Source of the DNA: Glandiceps talaboti
Taxonomy: Eukaryota > Hemichordata > Enteropneusta > Spengelidae
Assembly: GCF_964340395.1 (NCBI RefSeq)
Contig: NC_135553.1
Span: forward strand, 11,546,001-11,610,000
Direction of reading: 5' to 3'
DNA: 64,000 nucleotides
Below the pieces are notes generated by a model. The model was not told the DNA's origin. It did not search any database and saw nothing but the letters and a program-made list of their open reading frames with translations. Every line of letters starts with the position of its first letter. The first letter of the stretch is position 1. Shown one piece after another: positions 50,301-61,427 of the stretch. The position numbers were made by a program, and so were the translations under genes.

Positions 50301-53300
50301 TGACATATGATTCATACAGTTCAGCCATTACCTTAGACCACATTTTTTTGTGAATTCAACACATGTACTACAAACTGAGATACCTACCCACAGTTGGTAT
50401 TCTGAAGACTGTGAGTGACCACCAGTATGGTTTCACTAGCTACAGTGTACCCTTTGATGCTGGTGGCTGCAGGAAGTTCATTGTTCACAGGCCAACATGC
50501 CCTGTTTTCTTTGGGACACATGAAAACAAGTCCATGGGTGCACCTGGGTTTCTGTGCTGTATAGATTTCAGTCAGAATGAGAAGGACTCCTTCGTGGTAC
50601 TCCACACTGTGGAAACGGTGGGCTCCCATCGTGTACAGGTCTTGGGCGTCAACAAAGTGGCTCAACATCACAGCTTGACCTGCACAACAAATGTTAAATG
50701 CCCAGTTCAGATTGGGATAAGTATGTAGGGATAAAAACACTTGTCTGGCAGAGCTAAAGAAAAAGTTGGTTCTCAACAAAAGAATAATTCTATGTAATCT
50801 TTACGCCTCCACTGATAAAATAACACTGGAGAAAACTACAAACTATTCTCACTTTAAAATGAATGAAACAAAATGGGTGTCACAGTAAAAATTTCAAATA
50901 GCAGTCAAGATGGTATTTCAATTAGTCATTTTAGAATCCAATATGGCCACCAAATACTTTGTTGATTCCTTGATAAATTCAAAGATCGACGGTTTCCTTG
51001 AAAACAAGACAATGAGACCAAAATTCTCTTATTATTCAAAAGGACAAGAGACAAGCTTTCATGCTGCAAAGTTTGGAGAGAATTAAACTTTGATTTTCAG
51101 ATTAAATGTATCCTGGAGTCACCTTCTACCTTACAACAATCCCTGTAGTAATAGATAATCTAAATAGAACAAGCAAGAAAGTAGATTTATTCTCATGTAC
51201 ATTTATAGTAATGCATGTCACATAGAGCGGTAGTCATGGTGTCGACCAAGCAACAAATGATTATTTTCATGACATGTTTAGTAAAATTTAGACCAAAATA
51301 TTCATCATCATATACCTAGAATCACTTCAAATGTAATTCAAGCATGTGCGTCAAACCTGGACAATATTTTTCTGTATCACACCCTGGCAAACTGTCTCCA
51401 AAATGGCAAGTACTCTTGTATATATCCATTCACCCAGTGATTTAGCTTTGATTTTTTTTTCTCAGCATCTTTACGTTTTTGGCAGAAAAAATTATGTTTC
51501 ACTATCAATTATGTGATTATGTGATTCAAATGATGTTTGCATACATAGGGTCCATGATAACACCTGTCTGTAAAGGTTCATCGTCTACACTCTGTAATCA
51601 CCTACATGTATTATGGTGTATAGCTTGTGGTAAACTTTCAATTCGATCTTTCAGCTAGACAAAATTTGGTTTCAGGTATAATGAGAGTTTGACCGACACG
51701 TTTAACAAAGACAAATTTGTGTGAAAACTGATAAAGGATGTCCCTACCTGCAGTAGTAGTTGTCAGATTATAAAGAGGTTCGCATTGACCACGTAGAGTT
51801 TCATTCATAGCAGCAGCATCTTTGTACAGTGATTGAAATGTCTCATTGACATATTTCTCCATTTCTGATAAGTCTATCACATCATCTATGTATTCATCCA
51901 GGATAAGATCACCTTGTATAATGACATCATTCTCAAAAATCTAAAAGTGAAAAACAAAGTAGGAAAATAATGACCATCATCGATGCATAGAAACCGTGAT
52001 ACAGATATGAAGAGTGTCATTCAGTTTGACTCTAACGAACAATGCGCGTCTTCTCCGGGTACTCTGGTTTCCTCCTGTATTCACACTGAACCTGTGAGGG
52101 ATGGCCCTCACTGGACTTCTTGGGAGACAAGAACTATCTAGTGTAACTAAAGATTATTATTATTAAAGATTATTTATTTATGATATTCATTCAGAAAATT
52201 AAATACCTGGTAGTACATTTTCATATAGCCTTTTCAATAAGAGCTCAGTGTACTGCATAGAATCGATGTACTTATTGCTATCATCATGAAATATGACAAG
52301 TAAACATGGTCTACACATGCCTTGTGTCCTGAGATGACAAAGTCATCCAACCTATTGACTGCATGTTGTACAAGTCATGAAATACGACAAGTAAACAGTC
52401 TACACATACCTTGTCTTGTGACAAGACAAAGTCATCCAACCCATTGACTGCATGTTGTACAAGTCATGAAATATGACAAGTAAACAGTCTACACATACCT
52501 TGTGTCCTGAGATGACAAAGTCATCCACCCCACTGACTGCGCATTGTAGGGACAAGCCATGAAATATGATCTTTTAAAGTAAACATATCATATTAATATA
52601 TCCTATGCATACCTTGTGTCCTGAGATGTCAAAGTCATCTTCCGCATTGACTGCGTTTTGTACAAACCATTCCAAATCTAGGTTGTTAATCTCATCACTG
52701 AGCAAGTTAACCCAAAATTTAAGATCAGTGGTAAAAGTCTTTTTGCCAGTTATTGTCTGGATTGTTTGCAATGTCACTATATCATTCTCGATATCAATAC
52801 CATTCAGTGTTCCATATAGATTTACATTTCCTGAAAAGACAGAGTAAAACATGTTTCAGTTTAAAACTGGTATAGGTAACAAATATGGTGGGGGGAGGGG
52901 GGACATCAAAGTTTGGCAATAAAATTAACAATTTTCAAAACTGAAAGTATACATGTATTACTTTGATGTCCAAATCACAAGTTTTCATAATTTGATTTGT
53001 ACTCTTTATTTATATGCAGCTAAGACCACTCTTAAAAGAAAATTCCAGTCAAACTTATTTTGTCCTTTAGTACATTTATATTGATTATTGCCATCGTCTC
53101 AAATATGATTTTAAGTGATAAAATAGCACCTTTGGTAACTTAACTTGCTCTTGCATGTGTTCTGCTAAATCTTGTCAAGAAGCCCTATTACATATACATT
53201 TGTTTGGCCATTATTTTGGACATATCCTGCAAAAGTTTGTGGGAAAATGTTGCAGGAAATGACATCACATTTACCATGATCTCTTTGCCTTTGCTCTCAA

Positions 53301-56300
53301 GACAAATATGTAATGGTGCTAATTCCATTGTTCATCCATTTATTAATTGTTTATGAATAATCAATAACAGCCAGGCAGTTACAAAATCATCCAGTCAATT
53401 GTTTTAAGCAAACATCATCATCACAACTATGAGATTCTGCATTTACTGACAAACTTATATGGATAAGGATTTGGTATTTATTTCAGATTTTTAATTTATA
53501 AAACATTGTACCATGGTTTCCTACTTGAAAAATCAATATAAAAGAACATTGACTAAGTCTGTATTTGTAACTCAATACATTGCAATATAAAAAGTTTGTT
53601 ATTTATAGGTACAATAACAAACATTTTACACATTTATTATGCTCTTGCAACTTATTGATTTACAATCAATTTTATATTTTATATTTTATATTTGTATTGT
53701 TTCACATTGATTTTTCAAGTACAAATGTAGGAAGCCATGATAAAATTGTTTTATAAATTAAAACTCCAAATAAATAACAAATCCTCATCCATATGGCCAC
53801 TTTTAAAGGCAATGAAAGTGTACAATTTTACTAGGTACCTGTTACCCTAACATCGTCATTGAATGTAAAGTAACCAGTGATCGTCTCTTCCTGTGATAAA
53901 TGGACTGTGTTGTATGTAAATGTAGTCACATTGACACCATCTACTAAACCGACTCGTAGATTACTTATAATAACTGGTACATCAAAGGTGTTCAGTCCAT
54001 ATATCATCTGTATTCTGTCAGTTAAAACCACGTCTTCAGAGAGATCTACGCCATCAATCGTTCCTGTGACAAGTAAAATATAAAATACATATTACATGAA
54101 ATGGAGGATATTGTTGTTCTACTGACATGGGGTACCCCATTCTCTACCTGGTTTTTCTTGCATTGTTAGCCCTAAAGTTGTTAACATAGTTTGAGGAAAA
54201 TATGATAACTGTATAAAAATATGAAAAATTCAAATATAACACAAAGAAGAGATGCCATAAGTATCAAAAAAATGAAAAAACAATAATTGACACCATGGTG
54301 TTATGGCCTCCTGACCCTTTTGTCCAAAGTCATAAAGAGAAGCGAGTCACATATATATTAATAATTATTGTTACACTTCAAGATATTTTTGTTAATATCA
54401 GTGGCAAATTGGGATACACTGTCAGATGTAAACATTTTTTCTAGCAATCTGACAGTCAAATATTGTTTCATTACAATGTAAATTCTTCCTATCAAACTAT
54501 GAGGTGATTTTAGATATTATGAATAATTATCACATTTACCAGTGATTATGTGCATCGATATCCACACATACTAGCGGTGCAGTCCAATACCGAAAATATT
54601 ATGCATACCTGTATACCAATGATATGCAAATGAACAATGATACCTACAAAACTACATGATCACATGGTGTGATGTTTATGAAAGTTGGTTGTTTTGATAA
54701 ACATAACAAAACACCATGAAATGAGTGCCAGTGCGAGTACTCTAGGGTAAAGCACTCATGCTTGCAGTGTTTTCTGTTGCACTTCCCCAGGCAAGAGACA
54801 GAGAGAACACCACAAGCACTTGTGCCAATACTCACAAGTATGCCAAACTTGCACTCAAGCATCATGGGTTTCCTTTCATATGACTTTGACCACGTAACAC
54901 ACTCATAGAGCACCTATGAAACTGCCATTCTAGAGACTATCAGTTTTTTTTATATCCTAATGTTGGACTATGGTATAATGACTATTCTGAATCAGGAAAG
55001 AAATCTGTCACTGTATTTTTGAAAATAGTTGCATTTTGGGGACTGTATTCATGAAAATGTTTGCTTGATACACGTTGAAAATGTTGAGGCACTGACCCGG
55101 GATTGAAAATTAACCTTTTAACAATTCTTTAGTCATAACTTACCCTCTATGACCAGATCTTTGTCAAATGTGACATCTCCATAGAAAGTGACATCACCAG
55201 TGATAGTTTGGTTCTTTGATTTCAATACCATATCATCCACAAATCTAGCAAGATGTATCCCATGGACAGTGACACTTGCCATCATGTTAGTCACATCAAC
55301 ATTCTTGGTGAACTTAACACCTTCTGTATGGCTGAAGGTTTTATTACTGCTGAGTAACTGTAAAACATCAAATATATAACACATGAATTTCACTTTTTAG
55401 CCTAGTAGTTTTCACTAAAGATATAGAGCCCTGTAATTTGTTGACATGACTTTTGTGCTCTGAAAGTTAGAGTATTTAGGAATCCTATAGTAGGAGAGTA
55501 GACTTTTGGTAAGCACAGCTGGTATTATTTTTGTTAATGTATATGATAGCAAGGGCAATATCACAATTTATTGCCTGCCCCTGGGATGGTGGTCATGACT
55601 GTGATATTAATGCTGCCCTCAGACCACTAAAAAGATTTGTAGTGGTCTGAGTGCTGCCCAAAGCGAAGGCTAGGGTATTATTCAATATTAGTCAAGACTA
55701 CTAGCCTGAGGGTAGGCAGTGAATATATCATCAGTGAGGTGGAATAATACAATACATCATTTAATTTATTTATTTATTTAAGACAATGAAACAGTATACA
55801 ATGGGACATCAACTAAAGTCATTACACACACTGTGACACATGCGCACAAACACATGACTTGTGCACATTCTTGGCACCATCTACATTATCTATTAACTAG
55901 ATGGGTGGGTAGGGACAAGGCTACTGGATCACTAATCAGGAGTCAAGGTCAATACTTAAAAAAACCCTTGCATGGAAAATTTCAATTTGTGTGGTTTCTA
56001 TACATACCTGTGTACCTGTGATTGTGACAGCATCTACATAAATGTATTGCAATGACACTCCATTGACAGTGTTTTCAAATGTGACATCGCCATTGACTTG
56101 TACATCAGATACAAACTTTGTGTCAGCATAGATGGTGACAGGATCATCCTGACCTGAAGCAGCTTCACTTGCAAAATCTGTCAGCAAAATTACATGGAAA
56201 ACATCATTATTTTATCTTTCAATATTTGGAAAGAATGTAATGTTAGCTAAACACTAGTTAATCCTGGCATGGACCTGTAATGGCACAATGGCCCTTTATA

Positions 56301-59300
56301 CCTCCTCAACATTAACTCCCTGGGGAGCATAGTCCATTGCAGCCTTCATCAGCACATTTTGAATTAAAACATTCACATTGCAACCTCTATCCTACCATGT
56401 CCCTAATTATATAGCTGGGTTGACTGAGACACAATCTTAGTTCAAATCTTGCCCAAAATTTTGGCCACTCAGAAACAAATGGCAGTGGCGAGGCTCGAAC
56501 CCGCCACCTATATTCCAAGCCAGCCACTCTAACCATTTGACCATCATGATACGTACCACAGTGTAGTAGATAAATAACACAGAGCCATGGACAATCTACT
56601 GTGTTTCCCAGAAGTATTAACATCTATAGCAACAGTCACTATCATGAAATTGTGTTAATTTTAATATTAACCATGGCAACAATGTTCTTACCTGAAACGT
56701 CAATACCACTAACATTCCCTTCAATGCCTACATCACCTTCAATTACGAGTAGGTTGAATCTTTTCTTGCCATACACAACTTGTTCCTCTGTGCTGTTTAG
56801 TTTTAGGGCTAAAGAGCTCAGCTGATTTATGTAAAAAACAAAACAATATATTGGTGCAAATTGGCAAAACCTATGTCTCAGGTTTGCTTCCAAGAATTGA
56901 AAATAGACAGGAGCATCAAATTGATATTTTTAGAGCTACAGCGCGAGCATGACTGAGAGGAGATAACAACTTCAATGCATGAGACTGGCTGTAAGGTTTC
57001 ATGTTAAGATAAACACAATAGAAATAGCAGAGATTGACCTGATCCCTGTGAAAGTGATTGCCTTTTGGTCTAAAATAGAGGTCTGGTTTTTTCAAGCTGA
57101 AGAATCTAAAATGGGGTCAACTCTACATTATGATCAAAATTACCTGAACTAAAATTTGGTCCATTTTCCTTTACCAAATCATAACTGCTATTAATTGCCT
57201 CCAAAATGCTACCGCCTGAGGGAAATAATTCAAGAGTGATAACTTTGTTTTGTGGATCCACCATTTATGTAATATAGAACAAACATTTTGGTCTAAACTT
57301 TAGATCTACTATTAAAAATCTGTAACGGTGTAAAAATGGAGTATTGATTTTTGGTCAAAATGGGTCTAAAATGGGTCTAAAATGGAGTCTGGGGTTGGCC
57401 ACACACCCATACTAGAGCTAGCCACTGGTACTAACCCAGGGATGTCTAGCCTTCAAAGAAATATATTACATATTACCTCTACTACTTCAACACCATTCAC
57501 TAAACCCCATACACCAATATCATCAGATATATGGAAATCAGTCACAAATTTAACATCCACTGTGAATACTTCATCCCCATCAATTGTTGCCATGACAGCA
57601 GGATCAACTCCATCAAGAGTGAAGCTGGGTTTGATGGTTAGATGTCCTGAGGAAAAGAAAACTCAAAATTTATACCTTTGTAATCAGTACATCCAAAGGA
57701 GAATGCCCCATTTATATAATGCCATTTTCATATGAAAATATAATTCATTTTGTTGTGTTTGCACCTAAATGCAATGTTACAGATCTCCAAGTTACTAGAG
57801 AAAATTGAACAGTAAGAGGGACCTTAAAGAGAATTCATTCTCCATATGAACACTAATAACACAAGACATGCATTCAGATCTGGAGCTTGTCCCTTAAATC
57901 TTTCTTTCAAAGGAGGTTTGCTGCCCTCGCTCCAACTCCCAAAGCAATTCAGAAATAGCACTCCTAGTGGCCAAACTATGCAATCTTTTGTTTTTCTGAT
58001 AACATGTCACAATATGAAAAGAGATTATTTTGATTAAAATCATTCACTAACCTAGTGTAATATCTTGTGTAAATATCTTAAAACCAGTGATTTCTTGAGG
58101 GATTGATTTGGAAAGGCAGAATTCCTGACAGTCAGACATGTCAAAGTTGTTGATCATTCCATCCACCAGAAGATCTCCAGTTACTTTCACTTGAGGTCTG
58201 AAAACATACATGTATGTACAATAAGTAAACATGCATGTATTTTACATTAAGTAAAAGACAAGCTATCAATTACAGGAGAAATGAAAATGCCTTAGTGTTT
58301 CACTAGTGCGGTAGGATGTTTTTAATATACATAGAGACAACTTCAAATGCAAAAGAAATAATTATAGAGGTGCTGAGCACAGTGGGGATGTAGAAGTAGT
58401 CACGTTGCCATGTTGATTATCAGTTTGAAAGTAAACAATTGAACCCATTAGAATCATCAAGTCCATGTGTAATTTTGTCAGCAGAAGTATATTTCTACGG
58501 CACAGCAAAAGAATAGCAATGCTTTATCACTTTTCAGTGTAATTGGGTAAAAAGAATCCTGCTGTGTGTGTTGTATTTCTGTTATAGTTAGTTCAGAATT
58601 GAATTGTGTTTATCTTTCACCATGAGTGAAACACACCAAGACAACATCATTTCTCCTGTAAAAATCACACACACACATTTATAGTGAGGTTTAAGTTTCA
58701 AGAGCAGCACAAGTATATACAAACAGCAAAACAAAGTCAATTTGGTCACACATCTTTCAAACAATGACCTTCCAGTAATCTAACAGGCCTAAGACACAGC
58801 CCTCCAATACTACCGATAATCCATCATTCTTTAGAAGTGATAATGTTACAAACATCAAGTCAAATATGAAAATAAAGATTTATAATAATACATAAAAAAT
58901 GGAAACATTGATAAAAGTTGCACCTTCCGTGGCTAGAAAATAATCTTGCCTGACTCTGTTCAAAATCCTACCCTGTGAATGTCTTCAGTCCATGAATAAC
59001 ACCATCAGTGTAAATTAAAATAACCTCCAGACTGTCTTCATACAGGTCATGACCATTGACCTGACCTGACACAGTGATGTCATCATGAAAGGTCACCACA
59101 TCCAGGAATGTCTTCTCACCTATAGGATTTCAAGTAAAGGCCAATGATTCAAGGACTTTAGTTATTCAGTAACAAACAGAAGTGGCAAGGCTCAAAACAG
59201 TAACTTGTAAGTTGTATACTCCAAGCTGGCCACTCTCACCATTGGACAATTATGATGCCATAATTTCTATTCATCTCATACAAAGCAGCAGACCATTGAC

Positions 59301-61388
59301 ATTGTAATGTTTAAATCTAATTGTTAAATTATGCTAACCATACTTCTCAGTAGTAGTTTGTATATCACCAAATGTAAGAGCTCTATCAAAGTCTACAGTA
59401 GTCTGAATAGCACTCCTTGTGTCCAAACTATATAATCTTTTGTCTTTTTCCTAACTGGAATGTGAAGTCTGTCAAATCATGCTGACATAAATAACTTACC
59501 AGTAATAGTTTGTGTATCACCAAGTGTAACAGCTCTGTCAAAGTCTGTTGTATTCACACCATCCACAGTACCATCCACAACCAAATTATCAAGCACTGTG
59601 TCAACAAAATCAAAAATTTACATGATCAGCTACAAATGGTTGGTATGATTACAGCTGAAGTTATACTTGAAACTAAGAATAAAATAATCCAGACAAAAGA
59701 TAGAAAAACACTTCCAATAGTCCTGGTATATCTTGACAATACTGCCAATGGCAATGTGCACAACTGAAATCTAACATCTGACGTACACTTGCCGGGAGAG
59801 AAACACACTTCAAACATGAAAACACCCCTACAGGATAATGGAACATCCCAATATGAACTTCATCAAGTGATTATGTTTACATTATATTCAAGTTAAAAAC
59901 CACTGATCTTGTCACCACCTTCATTTGAACAATCTTCCATCTACATGCCCTTTTTATAAGCAAAGTTCATACCAAATACCAAGACAATCAGTCTGTTGTT
60001 TTTTTAATTACTTGAAGTGGTTCACATCCACACACCCACACATGCATAGTACTGACACACAGACATACCACCATGCCCATAGTACTACTGAACCTCAATT
60101 CAGTTGTGCCAAAAGATTATGTACATCATTTGTATATGGACTGGAATAGGTTGGGATGAGGGATAGCCAAAAATGATTATCAACCTTAAACTTAATAAAT
60201 ATTGAAATTAAAAAATCTGAAACTAAAAATTAAATCACAATTTACAAATGTACCGGGAAGAAGGGAGCTAAGGCCTCATCAGCAGGCAATATATTGTTTG
60301 ATCTCTTTGCTAGGATGTCTGAGGATAGGGATAATAAGAAAGACTTGATTGCAGAACTTTACCTGTCAAAGTGTCAGTAAATGACTTGTGTCCAGTGATG
60401 TTGGTTTCTTTGTTGTTTAGAACTGCATCACTATAGAGCTGGCTGATGTCAACTGTGTTTACTCCACCATCCAGTTCAATAGAGTCGGAATAGAGATCAC
60501 TTAGTATGGTGACTGGACTTGTGAATGCTTTCTTGCCTGTACAGATGAAATAACACTGTGTAAAACTAACAACAGTCCATCATCCCAATAGTGAGGCTTG
60601 GATAGCCTATAATTATTTGGGGAATAAGGGAAGTCATGAAAACTTGTTTCGAAAGTTTGAATCTGATCAATTTTCCTTCCTTATTTTATTTTACTTTTTT
60701 GTTTTCAACACCTGGTAAGGACTAAACCAATTGAATTCCATCATGATGAATCCTGATGGGCAATCTTAATTAATCATCTACCTTCATTCTCACAAGACTT
60801 AAAATGTAAATTAAAACCATTTTTCAGTCTTCTATTTGTAGAATTTTTCTTACATACCCGTGACATGTACAGTACCATCTAATGTAACCAGTTCCTCTGA
60901 GATGTCCAAACCATTGACTCTACCAATGATATTTACATCTCCATCAACACTCAGTCCTGAAGTAAACTCAATATCACCATGAATAGTTTGGTCTCCAACT
61001 TTCTTCAAGGACTTCAAAAGTGAAAAAAAAAGAGAGACAACAGAGAAAAAGAAAATGTTATATGGTGGTCTAAGAAAGTATATTCTGTATAGTGTATATA
61101 ATATGGGTCTCGGGGTACAGATAGAAATCTGAGTTTAAATGGGACATTGACTCTATGTTACTTACTTGGCTATCAAGTGCTGATATATCCACGCCATCAA
61201 TAGTGATACCATCAGTTACAGTAACATCTGTATTTATGATAAGATCTTGACTGAAAGTCTTGACACCTTCAAGACAGAGAAACACAATCTCAGTAAACAA
61301 ATTTCATGTGATGTATATAGTATAGACAACCTTACTGAAATATATATATATATATATGTATGTATATGGTGTTGCGATCATCAGACTG

Positions 61389-61427
<39 letters not shown>

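Larger units (their letters stand above)
47448..50679 (-). other. EAR (EPTP) beta-propeller region, five exons
   Basis: Exons 50679-50388, 49703-49552, 49093-48879, 48483-48258 and 47669-47448 encode about 370 residues, enough for seven blades of about 50. Typical blade signatures are 'IFRYQPSTGTFTEHQRLGT' followed by 'GAKAVAFG' and 'FLAFANSYD'; 'IFSIADNSWYLVQRIELP'; and 'LYVYQW' followed by 'GDSLFVAAA'. The pattern of an aromatic-rich strand, a 'Q-x-L/I' turn and 'YLAVAN'-like strand is that of EAR repeats. These are thought to mediate extracellular protein binding, as in LGI1 with ADAM22. Four cysteines cluster in the first of these exons. Confidence 0.75.

Noticed and set aside
50363-50728. 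121-codon plus-strand frame
   Set aside because: Antisense of the first EAR-repeat exon, whose minus-strand frame joins its neighbours in phase.
52284-52612. CRISPR-like direct repeats
   Set aside because: Animal DNA; units are contiguous copies of exon plus intron with no unique spacers.
55618-55651. Second microRNA hairpin
   Set aside because: Only 12 paired bases, and it forms the core of a larger foldback element.
56480-56550. Functional tRNA gene
   Set aside because: Acceptor stem is imperfect, a related decayed copy lies nearby, and sequence continues as a SINE body.
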